64,000 nucleotides of DNA from Wansuia hejianensis (GTDB lineage: Bacteria; Bacillota; Clostridia; Lachnospirales; Lachnospiraceae): NCBI RefSeq assembly GCF_014337215.1, contig NZ_CP060635.1, positions 3,885,725 to 3,949,724 on the forward strand, in the 5' to 3' direction. The notes beneath the pieces were generated by a model that saw only the letters and a list, made by a program, of their open reading frames with translations, was not told where the DNA came from and did not search any database. This document shows positions 1 through 7,545 of this stretch, one piece after another. Every line of letters starts with the position of its first letter. Position 1 is the first letter of the stretch. The position numbers and the translations under genes were made by a program.

Positions 1-2
1 TT

Positions 3-287
3 GCAGGAAAATCCCATCACGCAGGGGCAGCAGCAAACATTGTCGGAGATAGTGGAGAAGCTAAAGCTGAAACCGATGGAACAGCCGTGGAGCTATATCA
101 AACCCTGCAATCTTCATTTGATTACAGCAAAATCAAGTATACAGAAGATTATTATGATATTGATATGAACCCGACGGCAGCAAATGCAGATGGAAACGGA
201 TACCCCCCTTTGTATGAATTATGCTCCCCTTTTGAAGCTAAACGGGAAAGAGCTACAGGCGACACACGGTTGCTCCGTGTGTTTTAA
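3..287 (+). CDS. Partial reading frame of unknown function, cut by window edge and by an IS remnant
   Basis: This frame is open from the first bases of the window without a start codon, so the gene begins outside. About 70 residues look like ordinary acidic soluble protein (a stretch with KYTEDYYDIDMNP and a Gly-Asn-Gly turn). The last roughly 20 codons, from about position 225, run into sequence that belongs to the neighbouring insertion-sequence remnant, so the natural C-terminus is probably lost. I do not recognise the family. It could also be a chance open frame; its only support is continuous coding potential to the left edge. Confidence 0.35.
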   Translation, partial: AGKSHHAGAAANIVGDSGEAKAETDGTAVELYQTLQSSFDYSKIKYTEDYYDIDMNPTAANADGNGYPPLYELCSPFEAKRERATGDTRLLRVF

Positions 288-290
288 TCC

Positions 291-311
291 CTGTCTAACA
301 GACAGTTTTTT
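291..311 (+). terminator. Short hairpin followed by six T
   Basis: A perfect 6-bp stem (CTGTCT / AGACAG) with an AAC loop is followed directly by TTTTTT. It would stop transcription arriving from the left, either from the broken upstream gene or at the edge of the IS remnant. A second hairpin, CACACGG with CCGTGTG, lies just before it at about 263-281. Confidence 0.5.
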
Positions 312-1138
312 CAATGATTTAGGAGCATTTTGGCCACCAGCTTCACCTTGGAGCGAGGCGTAACCGAGAACACATTGCGGTAAAAGGACGGTGCAGCGCT
401 GGTACTTAGCTTCAGGAAACACTTCTCCCACGGCTTCCAACATACCAAGGCACTTGTCACCGACGATGAGTTTCACGCCGTCCAAGCCACGACCACGCAG
501 CCACTGGAAGAAACTGACCCAGCTGGCCTTGTCCTCCTTCATACCCTCAGCGGCGCCAAGAACCTCTCGGTAACCATCTTCATTCACCGCAATTGCTACC
601 AGAATGGCTACATTTTCGAACTCTCCGCCCCAATTTCGGCGCAGATAGAGCCCATCCACATAGACATATGGGTAACGCCTACCTTGCAGAGGACGATTTC
701 GCCAATCCTCAATGTGGACATATGCCTTTTTGTTTAGTTCACTGATGGTAGCCGGGACACCTTGCTGCCCCACAGTGCCTCCGTAATATCCTCCACACGC
801 CGCACGGAGACACCTGCCAGGTACATCTCGATGAGGGCTTCTTCCACACTGCTTTCCCGGCGGCGATACCGCTCAATGATGGCGGTCTTAAAGGAGATTC
901 CCTTGAGCTTGGGCACCTTGAGCGTGACTTCTCCAGAAGTGGTGGTGAGGTTCCGGCTGTAGTGGCCGCTGCGGTAACCCTGACGCTGCTCGTTGCGCTC
1001 ATACCGGGCCGCCTGGGTTAACTTCTCCGCCTCCTGCTCCAGCAGTTCGTTGAGGGTTTCCTCTACGCTGCCACGAACCAGCTCTTTGAGTTCGCTCTTG
1101 ATTACGGCCTTGTTTAGTTGTACAATCTTCTCGGACAT
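312..1138 (-). pseudogene. IS256-family (Mutator type) transposase remnant
   Basis: The minus strand encodes the N-terminal half of an IS256/Mutator-type DDE transposase: an opening of about 130 residues, then a catalytic-domain segment containing YVYVDGLYLRRNWGGEFENV, whose first Asp is in the usual place, and later VGDKCLGMLEAVGEVFP. The reading frame shifts at about 750 and again at about 395, where homology resumes in another frame after KYQRCTV. Homology stops near 315, so about 150-170 C-terminal residues including the last catalytic Glu are missing. The start ATG at 1138 has a usable upstream RBS. This is a dead fragment; the family call is by pattern recognition. Confidence 0.85.
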
Positions 1139-1316
1139 GGTCTGCTGTCTCCTTTCAGAATGGTGTGTTGCAACTTCATTCTACCAGAGATCTGCAAACC
1201 ATGTCTCTTTTTGCGAAACTTATTGTACCTTATCCCTTGTTTTATAAGATATGGTATACTTTGAAATAAATGAAAGAGTTAAAATGAAAAAGGCCAGTAG
1301 GAAGGGAGGCTAGGCC

Positions 1317-1565
1317 ATGAAGAATATGAAAATAGATGCCAACGGAACAGAAATCAGAGTAATGGGAGATGTTGTTAATGAGGACGCTTATATTTCGTTG
1401 ACTGATATTGCTAAATATAAAAATCCTGAAAACGCTTTTATCGTGGTGGCAAACTGGATGCGTAACCATTCCACGATTTCATTTTTGGGTTTGTGGGAGA
1501 AAATTCATAATCCCAATTTTAAACCTATCGAATTCGATAGGTTTAAAGTAGAGTCATGCAAATAA
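1317..1565 (+). pseudogene. Truncated KilA-N domain protein
   Basis: The 82 codons match the start of KilA-N proteins, a DNA-binding family common in phages and mobile elements: an AYISLTDIAKYKNPENA helix, then VANWMRNHSTISFLGLWE and NPNFKPIEFDRF. Intact members run to about 250-280 residues; here homology ends at residue about 78 and a stop follows after VESCK. The truncation point coincides with a perfect 30-bp palindrome at 1518-1547. A GGGAGG ribosome site precedes the ATG. The gene lies between the IS remnant and guaA and is most likely phage debris. Confidence 0.75.
1518..1547. repeat. Perfect 30-bp palindrome with no loop
   Basis: The sequence from 1518 to 1547 equals its own reverse complement (half site TTTAAACCTATCGAA). 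It lies in the 3' end of the KilA-N fragment, exactly where similarity to the family ends, so it may record the break that truncated the gene. Confidence 0.9.
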
Positions 1566-1658
1566 TTTTGCTATTGGGCCTGACTTTCTAAGCAAAACTG
1601 CAAGTAAAATGATTCTTTTTCTTTTAGGTATGCCTTATTACAAAAATTGATATATTTC

Positions 1659-1688
1659 TTGCATTTCCTCTATAGACCGTGATAAAAT
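1659..1688 (+). promoter_or_regulatory. Candidate promoter of guaA
   Basis: TTGCAT, an 18-bp spacer and TAAAAT precede guaA by 35 bp. No purine or other riboswitch structure was seen in the 158 bp between the KilA-N fragment and guaA. The assignment is by consensus only. Confidence 0.4.
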
Positions 1689-1723
1689 AACGAATACATT
1701 CTACTACTATTTAGGAGGTAAAT

Positions 1724-3013
1724 ATGAAGCAAGATATGATCCTGATCCTCGATCTGGGCAGTGATGAAAATACCCGCCTGGCCCGGGAAATCCGGGCCTT
1801 AGGCGTATACACAGAGATCCATCCTCACGATATTTCCCAGCCGCAGCTGGCGGCTCTTCCGAACGTTAAAGGTATTATTTTGAATGGCGGCGTCAATCGG
1901 ATCGTCGACGGCGTGGCGATCGACGCCGCCCCTGCCGTATATGAATCCGGCCTTCCGATCTGGTCTGTCGACCACAAAGGTAGTCCTGCCCTGGCTGCCG
2001 AAGGCCCAGAGCGCGAACAGGCGATTGCTTCGTTCGTTTTTGACACCTGCCGGGCCGAAAGCAACTGGAACATGGAAAACTTCATTGCCGATCAGGTTGA
2101 ACTGATTCGTAACCAGGTGGGCGGCCGCAAAGTTCTTTTGGCCCTTTCCGGCGGCGTTGACTCTTCCGTTGTGGCTGCGCTGCTCATCAAGGCAATCGGT
2201 GATCAGCTTACCTGTGTTCACGTGAATCATGGCCTGCTTCGCAAAGGCGAACCGGAACAGGTTGTTCAAGTATTCCGCCATGAGCTGGGTGCGAATCTGG
2301 TTTATGTTGATGCTGTGGACCGCTTTTTGGACAAGCTGGCGGGCGTAGCTGATCCAGAGGCCAAACGGAAAATCATTGGCGCTGAATTTATCCGTGTTTT
2401 TGAAGAGGAAGCCCGGAAATTAGAGGGCATCGAATTTCTCGCTCAGGGTACGATCTACCCTGATATTATTGAGTCCGGCACTAAAACGGTAAAAGCGGTT
2501 AAGAGCCATCACAATGTGGGTGGTTTACCGGAGGATCTTCAGTTCCAGCTGGTAGAGCCCCTGAGTATGCTATTCAAGGACGAGGTTCGCGCCTGCGGCG
2601 TTGCGTTAGGCCTTCCGGCTTCTATGGTTTACCGTCAGCCCTTCCCCGGCCCTGGTTTGGGTGTCCGCTGCCTGGGTGCGATTACCCGGGATCGTCTGGA
2701 AGCCGTCCGGGAATCTGATGCAATCCTGCGGGAGGAGTTCGCAGATAATGGGTTAGAAGGAAAGGTATGGCAGTATTTCACTGCAATCCCAGATCTGAAA
2801 TCGGTTGGCGTACGGGATGGAAAACGGGCCGATGAATGGGCGGTGATCATCCGGGCAGTCAATACGATTGACGCGATGACGGCGACTGTGGAAGATGTGC
2901 CCTTTGCCCTGCTACAGAAAATTACGGGGCGAATTACCAGCGAGGTAAAAGGCGTGAATCGGGTGCTGTTTGACCTGACACCAAAGCCGACAGGAACAAT
3001 TGAGTTTGAATAA
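1724..3013 (+). CDS. guaA: GMP synthase with an internally deleted glutaminase domain
   Basis: GMP synthase aminates XMP to GMP using ATP, normally with ammonia from glutamine. The ATP pyrophosphatase and dimerization part is complete: P-loop SGGVDSSVV at residues 142-150, YRQPFPGPGLGVRC, and the C-terminal KPTGTIEFE. The N-terminal class I glutaminase part begins normally (ILILDLGSDENTRLAREI, KGIILNGG), but at GLPIWSVDHKG the usual GICYGMQ nucleophile elbow is absent, and the frame rejoins the family at FVFDTCRAESNWNMENF. The catalytic Cys and the His-Pro-Glu motif are gone, so the protein is 429 residues instead of about 510. The rest is intact, so it may work with free ammonia or a separate glutaminase. 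RBS AGGAGG lies 5 bp before ATG. Its 3' end faces a mobile element. Confidence 0.9.
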   Translation: MKQDMILILDLGSDENTRLAREIRALGVYTEIHPHDISQPQLAALPNVKGIILNGGVNRIVDGVAIDAAPAVYESGLPIWSVDHKGSPALAAEGPEREQAIASFVFDTCRAESNWNMENFIADQVELIRNQVGGRKVLLALSGGVDSSVVAALLIKAIGDQLTCVHVNHGLLRKGEPEQVVQVFRHELGANLVYVDAVDRFLDKLAGVADPEAKRKIIGAEFIRVFEEEARKLEGIEFLAQGTIYPDIIESGTKTVKAVKSHHNVGGLPEDLQFQLVEPLSMLFKDEVRACGVALGLPASMVYRQPFPGPGLGVRCLGAITRDRLEAVRESDAILREEFADNGLEGKVWQYFTAIPDLKSVGVRDGKRADEWAVIIRAVNTIDAMTATVEDVPFALLQKITGRITSEVKGVNRVLFDLTPKPTGTIEFE

Positions 3014-3073
3014 GTTGTAGTATCGTAAAAAACCAGTATTTATGCGGGCTTGCGGCACTTTCAAAAGTCTTTT

Positions 3074-3096
3074 GATAACAAATTGATAACAGTTGC
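3074..3096. repeat. GATAACA repeat pair, also found at 13382
   Basis: Two GATAACA heptamers lie 11 bp apart downstream of guaA. The 23-bp block matches 13382-13404 at 20 of 23 positions in the same orientation. Paired short direct repeats of this kind resemble arm-type binding sites of tyrosine integrases, but the role here is only a guess. A TCAAAA/TTTTGA inverted repeat abuts it at 3060-3074. Confidence 0.4.
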
Positions 3097-3187
3097 ATAA
3101 GAGCCATTATTCTTGTAATCCAGTGGTTTTATGGTTAGAGAATGATTGACAGGCGGTTGTGTAACAAATAAATCCATATTATAAACT

Positions 3188-3231
3188 AAGCCCTTAGCTG
3201 TGGGTATGAAACTCATGGCTAAGGGCTTTTT
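3188..3231. terminator. Bidirectional terminator between guaA and the XRE gene
   Basis: A perfect 11-bp stem (AAGCCCTTAGC / GCTAAGGGCTT) is followed by a T run on the plus strand, and by a weaker AT-rich stretch on the other side. It separates guaA from the convergent regulator gene. Confidence 0.8.
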
Positions 3232-3238
3232 GTCGTCT

Positions 3239-3772
3239 TTATTTATCTGGTTTGAGTTGATCTTTGAACATTTCCACTAAAGCGTCACTAAGTTCCTGTG
3301 ATGGCACTTTCGCCCATCTCTGTGTGGTATCGAACTTTGGATAGTGGTAACGCCAGTTATCGTATTCTTCTTTGCTGATTTCTTCGGAAGATAACTTGTC
3401 CGCCTGTTCTTTCCAAGCATAGAGCATTTTCAGTAGTTCGTGAGCGTCTTTTCCTTTGTTCTTGTTGACTTTCAGACAGACTTCTCCGTCTGCTTCGCTG
3501 ACAGTCAGACCGTATAAATCTTCAAGGGTAAACAAAGTGTGCATCAGTCCGATATAGCTGTCAATATCGGGTACATCGAGGGCATGAGGGGAAACATCAA
3601 GTGCCTGTGCCAGTGCAGCAGTAAGTTCCGCTTTCGGTTTTCTTGTTCCTGTTTCATATTGTGCTAAACGTACATCGGCACTTCGCTCAGGAAAGCCAAC
3701 AATCGTACCAAGATATTTTTGTGTCATTCCACGCAGAATGCGGAAAAAATGTATTCTCTCTCCAATCGCCAT
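3239..3772 (-). CDS. XRE-family helix-turn-helix regulator of the mobile element
   Basis: Residues 1-60 form a Cro/C1-type HTH (GERIHFFRILRGMTQKYLG, then RLAQYETGTRKPK), the usual DNA-binding fold of repressors in integrative elements. The remaining 110 residues have no domain I can name; charged helices and aromatic residues suggest a dimerization or sensing part. It is transcribed away from the excisionase-integrase genes, with which it shares a 180-bp divergent promoter region containing repeated AAAAAAGTTTA motifs. It therefore probably controls excision. I chose ATG at 3772 because AAGGAG lies 8 bp ahead of it; an in-frame ATG two codons earlier is too close to that RBS. Confidence 0.85.
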   Translation of the reverse strand: MAIGERIHFFRILRGMTQKYLGTIVGFPERSADVRLAQYETGTRKPKAELTAALAQALDVSPHALDVPDIDSYIGLMHTLFTLEDLYGLTVSEADGEVCLKVNKNKGKDAHELLKMLYAWKEQADKLSSEEISKEEYDNWRYHYPKFDTTQRWAKVPSQELSDALVEMFKDQLKPDK

Positions 3773-3803
3773 AATCATCGCTCCTTGTATATGTAGTGTA
3801 ATT

Positions 3804-3833
3804 AGTATAGCAGATATGTTTAGGCGAAGTCAA
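3804..3833 (-). promoter_or_regulatory. Promoter of the XRE regulator
   Basis: On the minus strand TTGACT, an 18-bp spacer and TATACT stand 30 bp before the start codon. Confidence 0.65.
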
Positions 3834-3876
3834 GATAATATAAAACAAAAAAGTTTAATATTTTTCCAAAAACCAC

Positions 3877-3905
3877 TTGACACAAACAAATATGCTTAGT
3901 ATAAT
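3877..3905 (+). promoter_or_regulatory. Promoter of the excisionase-integrase operon with operator-like repeats
   Basis: TTGACA, a 17-bp spacer and TATAAT form a near-consensus promoter. Its -10 is embedded in an imperfect palindrome (GCTTA then TAAGC, 3894-3909), and AAAAAAGTTTA occurs on both sides (about 3848 and 3923). These are plausible operators for the divergent XRE protein. Confidence 0.75.
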
Positions 3906-3952
3906 AAGCTAAAAATTAAGCAAAAAAGTTTAGAACAAAAGGAGGACAATCT

Positions 3953-4141
3953 ATGGAGAACAAATTTATTCGTGCCGAAGAAGTGGCACAGGAACTAAGC
4001 GTATCAAAGCCTTATGCTTATAAGTTAATCCGGCAGTTGAATGAAGAACTGAAAGCCAAAGGTTTTATTACGATTACAGGGCGTGTAAACCGCCAGTATT
4101 TTTATGAAAGGCTCTACGGAGCAGGAAAGGAGGAAAAGTAA
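3953..4141 (+). CDS. Excisionase-like small helix-turn-helix protein
   Basis: This 62-residue protein has a MerR/Xis-type winged helix: an N-terminal AEEVAQELSVSKPYAYKLI helix-turn-helix and a basic C-terminus. Such proteins bend DNA at the element ends and direct the integrase toward excision. AAAGGAGG is 8 bp upstream of ATG, and its stop overlaps the integrase start (GTAATG), so the two are translationally coupled. The function is inferred from size, fold and position. Confidence 0.8.
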   Translation: MENKFIRAEEVAQELSVSKPYAYKLIRQLNEELKAKGFITITGRVNRQYFYERLYGAGKEEK

Positions 4142-5232
4142 TGCCGGTATTTAAGAATGAAGCTAATGGAACATGGTATGTGATGGCAAGGTATGTGAAC
4201 TGGAAAGGCGAGCGTAAGCAGAAATGCAAACGTGGTTTTGCCACCAAGAAAGAAGCTCAGGAATGGGAGAGAATGTTTCAGTTACAGAATGCGTCTGACC
4301 TTGATATGAGCTTTGAAGCCTTTACCGAACTGTATATCCGGGATGTGAAAACCCGTCTGAAGGAGAACACATGGCTGACAAAGGAGCATATCATCCGCAC
4401 GAAGATACTTCCGTATTTTGGAAAGTTAAGAATCAGCGAGATTTCCACAAAGGAGATTATCACATGGCAGAATGAACTGCTTGCCTATCGGGATGAGAAG
4501 AAAAAGCCATACTCACAGACCTATCTAAAAACGTTGCACAATCAACTGTCAGCCATATTTAATCATGCGGTACGTTATTATGAGTTGCGTTCCAATCCTG
4601 CCGCAAAGGTGGGAAATATGGGAAGTGAGGAACACAAGGAGATGCTGTTTTGGACAAAAGAAGAATACAAGAAGTTCTCTTTTGAGATGATGGACAAGCC
4701 AGTTTCCTTTTATGCTTTTGAAATGCTTTACTGGTGCGGTATCCGAGAAGGGGAGCTGCTTGCACTGACCGCAGCGGATTTTGATTTTGAGAAAGAAACG
4801 GTCAGAATTAACAAATCTTATCAGCGGCTACACGGAGAAGATGTGATTACCACACCGAAAACAAAGAAAAGCAACCGCATGATCAAAATGCCGAAGTTCC
4901 TTTGTGAAGAAATGCAGGAGTATTTGAATCTGCTCCACGGATTGAAGAAGAAAGACCGTATTTTTACAGTCACAAAAAGTTATCTCCATCACGAGATGGA
5001 CAGAGGGGCAGAAGCCGCAGGCGTAAAGCGTATCCGCATTCATGATCTCAGGCACAGCCACATCAGTTTGCTCATTGATATGGGATTTTCGGCGGTGGCG
5101 ATTGCAGACCGTGTGGGACATGAAAGCATTGACATCACTTACCAGTACGCTCATCTGTTCCCGTCAAAACAGACGGAAATGGCAGATAGATTAGATGATT
5201 TAGGGAAAGGAGAGATTGCAAATGTCAGCTAA
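4141..5232 (+). CDS. Tyrosine recombinase (integrase)
   Basis: The protein integrates and excises the element by site-specific recombination. It has three expected parts: an N-terminal AP2-like arm-binding domain (residues 1-50, GTWYVMARYVNWKGERKQK), a SAM-like core-binding domain (60-160) and the catalytic domain. The catalytic set is visible: Arg202 (CGIREGELL), His301/Arg304 (HDLRHSH), His327 (VGHES) and Tyr336. At 363 residues it has the normal length of Tn916-like phage-type integrases. It follows the excisionase gene without a gap and overlaps the MobC-like gene by 11 bp, forming one operon with the mobilization genes. Confidence 0.95.
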   Translation: MPVFKNEANGTWYVMARYVNWKGERKQKCKRGFATKKEAQEWERMFQLQNASDLDMSFEAFTELYIRDVKTRLKENTWLTKEHIIRTKILPYFGKLRISEISTKEIITWQNELLAYRDEKKKPYSQTYLKTLHNQLSAIFNHAVRYYELRSNPAAKVGNMGSEEHKEMLFWTKEEYKKFSFEMMDKPVSFYAFEMLYWCGIREGELLALTAADFDFEKETVRINKSYQRLHGEDVITTPKTKKSNRMIKMPKFLCEEMQEYLNLLHGLKKKDRIFTVTKSYLHHEMDRGAEAAGVKRIRIHDLRHSHISLLIDMGFSAVAIADRVGHESIDITYQYAHLFPSKQTEMADRLDDLGKGEIANVS

Positions 5233-5557
5233 GAACAGGGATAACAAAAACCGATGGAGAAACATCACAGTAGGATTTCGGGTATCCCCCGAAGAAAATG
5301 AACGCATCAACAAGGCGGTCGCCTTATCGGGGCTGCCCAAACAGGAATACTGTTACCGCCGCTGTCTGAATCAGGATGTGGTGGTACAGGGCAATCCGAG
5401 AGTGTATAAGGCACTCAAACTGGAACTTGCCGCTGTCCTTACAGAGTTAAAGCGGATTGAAGCAGGGAACAGCGTGGATGAGGAATTGATGAACGTAATT
5501 GAACTGATTGCCATTATTCTTGGCGATCTGAAAGGAGAGGATGAGAATGGAGAATAA
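5222..5557 (+). CDS. MobC-like relaxosome accessory protein
   Basis: A 111-residue protein of the MobC/plasmid mobilization type. It has an N-terminal ribbon-helix-helix-like segment (ITVGFRVSPEENERINKAV, SGLPKQEYCYRRCL) and a C-terminal helical part. Such proteins bind next to oriT and help the relaxase open the strands. I prefer ATG 5222, with AAAGGAG about 9 bp upstream, over the TTG two codons earlier. The start overlaps the integrase stop and the 3' end overlaps the ATPase gene. Confidence 0.8.
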   Translation: MSAKNRDNKNRWRNITVGFRVSPEENERINKAVALSGLPKQEYCYRRCLNQDVVVQGNPRVYKALKLELAAVLTELKRIEAGNSVDEELMNVIELIAIILGDLKGEDENGE

Positions 5558-6689
5558 AAAAGAAAAGGCTACTCCGAATGTATCTGTTGGCGCAGATACG
5601 GAGCAGCCAATTCAAAAAATCGCTGAAAATAGTATATCCGAGTATGAGGAAAATATCAAGAGCTTTGAGGAAATACAGAGAGAAATGCAGTTGAGTTTAG
5701 ACCCCTCCTATCTCAAAGCAGTTTCCATGAATGAACTGTTTGATACCCAGTACCAGAGCAAGCCGCCGCTAATTGACGGTCTGCTCTACCCCGGCACATA
5801 TATTTTTGCAGGTTCTCCCAAACTGGGAAAGAGTTTCCTGATGGCACAGCTTGCCTATCACGTCAGCACAGGCACACCGCTTTGGAATTATACCACCCGA
5901 AAGGGAACGGTACTGTATCTTGCCCTTGAGGATGATTACCGCCGCTTACAGGAACGTCTGTACCGGATGTTTGGAACGGAGAGTGCGGACAACCTTTTCT
6001 TCTCTGTTTCTGCCAGCCAACTTGGGAAAGGACTGGATGAACAGCTTGCAAGGTTTGTAGCGGAGCATACGGACACGAAACTGATTATCATTGATACGCT
6101 TCAAAAGGTGCGGGAAGTTGGCGGAGATAATTACAGCTATGCAAACGATTATCAGATTATGGCAAGGCTGAAAAGTTTTGCAGATGCCCACGGTCTTTGT
6201 ATCCTGCTCGTACACCATACAAGGAAACAGACGGCGGATGATAAGTTTGATATGATTTCGGGAACAAGCGGACTGCTCGGTGCGGCGGATGGGGCGTTTC
6301 TCCTTCAGAAAGAAAAACGGACAGGCAATGCCGCAACTTTGGAAGTATCGGGCAGGGATCAGCAAGACCAAAAGCTATACCTTATCCGCAATACAGAAAC
6401 GTTATTGTGGGAACTGCAAAGGGCAGAAACTGAACTGTGGAGGGAACCGCCAGAGCCTTTACTGGATGAGATTGCCGAACTTGTTATGAAGGATATTTCT
6501 TCTTGGGAAGGCTCGGCAACGGAACTGGTTTCGCTGATAAAGGTAGAAATTCAACCCCATGTCATCACACGAAAACTGAATGTTCTTTCAGGGAGGTTGT
6601 ATGCGGAACATGGCATTTATTATAAGAACAACCGCACCCATGATGGAAGAAAAATACGGTTTTGGAAAGACGATACAGAAACAGCGTGA
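5547..6689 (+). CDS. RecA-fold AAA ATPase of RepA/helicase type
   Basis: A 380-residue ATPase of the RepA/DnaB-like RecA superfamily, common in mobilizable elements next to MobC. Walker A is GSPKLGKSF (about residues 89-97), followed by VLYLALEDDYRRL, and Walker B is LIIIDTLQKV. LVHHTRKQ and SGTSGLLGAADGAF match the sensor regions of replicative helicase-like RepA. The C-terminus looks like a winged helix (VITRKLNVLSGRLY). It may drive replication of the excised circle. ATG 5547 sits 9 bp behind GGAG; ATG 5541 is too close. The stop codon lies inside the first site of a symmetric six-site array. Confidence 0.85.
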   Translation: MENKKEKATPNVSVGADTEQPIQKIAENSISEYEENIKSFEEIQREMQLSLDPSYLKAVSMNELFDTQYQSKPPLIDGLLYPGTYIFAGSPKLGKSFLMAQLAYHVSTGTPLWNYTTRKGTVLYLALEDDYRRLQERLYRMFGTESADNLFFSVSASQLGKGLDEQLARFVAEHTDTKLIIIDTLQKVREVGGDNYSYANDYQIMARLKSFADAHGLCILLVHHTRKQTADDKFDMISGTSGLLGAADGAFLLQKEKRTGNAATLEVSGRDQQDQKLYLIRNTETLLWELQRAETELWREPPEPLLDEIAELVMKDISSWEGSATELVSLIKVEIQPHVITRKLNVLSGRLYAEHGIYYKNNRTHDGRKIRFWKDDTETA

Positions 6690-6769
6690 CAGTTGGTGAC
6701 GGTTGTGACGGTATTTTTGACAGCGGGGGCGGTATCGAAATAACCGTCACAACTGTCACATACCGTCAC
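6686..6769. promoter_or_regulatory. Mirror-symmetric array of six 8-bp GTGACRGT sites
   Basis: Three sites read GTGAC(A/G)GT on the plus strand (6686, 6696, 6705) and three read the reverse complement (6743, 6752, 6762). Start-to-start steps are 10, 9 and then 9, 10, so the array is symmetric about 6728 around a GC-rich centre. It follows the RepA-like ATPase gene, and the first site includes the ATPase stop codon. Iteron-like origin or operator is the natural reading, but the binding protein is unknown. Confidence 0.8.
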
Positions 6770-6786
6770 GGAGAGGATGGGATACG

Positions 6787-7020
6787 ATGAGAAACGTGCA
6801 AATATCACAGGAATTATTTATGCAGCTGCTCCGCTTTCACTTGATGGAAGATGAGAGTTGCGAAAAAGAAATCAAGAAGGAGTTGGAGAAAAAGTTGGAC
6901 AGGATGGTTATGCGTGACCTGTTTGGAAAATCAAAAACTGCACCGACAGAGGAAGAACGGGAACAGGCAAGAAAAGAATATCTGGACAGGCGAGGAGTGC
7001 CGGAGAGTTTCCGTTGGTAA
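6787..7020 (+). CDS. Small conserved mobile-element protein of unknown function
   Basis: A 77-residue, highly charged, predominantly helical protein (QISQELFMQLLRFHLMED; later EEEREQARKEYLDRRGVP). I recognise it only as a type that accompanies MobC/RepA/MobL genes in Clostridia elements and know of no assigned function. ATG 6787 follows GGAGAGGATGGGATACG. It lies between the six-site array and the 53-bp palindrome. Confidence 0.7.
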   Translation: MRNVQISQELFMQLLRFHLMEDESCEKEIKKELEKKLDRMVMRDLFGKSKTAPTEEEREQARKEYLDRRGVPESFRW

Positions 7021-7025
7021 TTCTT

Positions 7026-7078
7026 CCTTGTCTGTTATTCACAGGGGTGTGGCACACCCCTGTGAATAACAGACAAGG
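7026..7078. repeat. 53-bp near-perfect palindrome (26-bp arms, 1-bp centre)
   Basis: The arms 7026-7051 and 7053-7078 are exact reverse complements around a single G at 7052; the arms begin CCTTGTCTGTTATTCACAGG. It begins 6 bp after a stop codon and ends 19 bp before the next start, with no T run, so it is not a typical terminator. Possible roles are a cruciform, replication structure, operator or mRNA-processing hairpin. Confidence 0.9.
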
Positions 7079-7097
7079 TAGGAAGGGAGTGTTGCAG

Positions 7098-7337
7098 ATG
7101 TTAAAGCAGCCGGAAAGAGAAAGCAGAAACGTGAATGATTTCTTTTATGAGATGGAGGGCAGACAGCTACAAAAAATGAACAAGGTACTGGCAGGTGTGA
7201 AACTGACAAAAGCAGAGGAAAGAACTCTGATATGGCTTGCCGGATGGGAAGAAAGTACCGTAGACCACCTGCTGTCAGTCATAGAAAAAGTAGCCCGGAT
7301 ACGGGCAGATAAAAAGGGTGGATACGCCCATAAATGA
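7098..7337 (+). CDS. Small helical protein of unknown function upstream of oriT
   Basis: A 79-residue charged protein (NDFFYEMEGRQLQKMNKVL, then KLTKAEERTLIWLAGWEEST). The second half could be a helix-turn-helix or a MobC-like helical bundle, but I cannot assign it. ATG 7098 has GGAAGGGAG about 8 bp upstream, whereas a longer frame starting at 7014 would translate the palindrome, so I reject that start. Its position just before the relaxase and oriT suggests a mobilization accessory role. Confidence 0.65.
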   Translation: MLKQPERESRNVNDFFYEMEGRQLQKMNKVLAGVKLTKAEERTLIWLAGWEESTVDHLLSVIEKVARIRADKKGGYAHK

Positions 7338-7545
7338 AATCGCAAGTCTGAGTGGTAATCAGATTATGTAATACAAAAATAGCCCTCGGCGATTGAGAGC
7401 GAAATACACCCATCGCACAAACCTAAAGTTTTATGCTCTTTGTATTTCGCCCTGCCGGGAGCAAACCGCCGACAGGCGGATAGGTTCGTAAACAGGTGCC
7501 TATGCACCTACTCACAATAAAGTCGGCGAGAGTCGAGGAAGGAGG
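7338..7545 (+). other. Probable origin of transfer (oriT) ahead of the relaxase gene
   Basis: This 208-bp non-coding region lies immediately before mobL. It contains several inverted repeats: GCGAAATACA with TGTATTTCGC (about 7409 and 7440), CCGCC-GACA-GGCGG (about 7468) and AGGTGC-CTAT-GCACCT (about 7495). The TTTCGCCCTGCCGGG stretch resembles the nick region of MOBP-type oriTs (CCTG followed by C). Location, hairpins and relaxase family support the call; the nick position is a guess. Confidence 0.6.

Noticed and set aside
1223..1260. Promoter for the KilA-N fragment (TATACT at 1255)
   Set aside because: No -35 hexamer lies at a fitting distance.
1566..1723. Purine riboswitch before guaA
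   Set aside because: The conserved purine aptamer core was not found; only a weak promoter and an RBS are visible.
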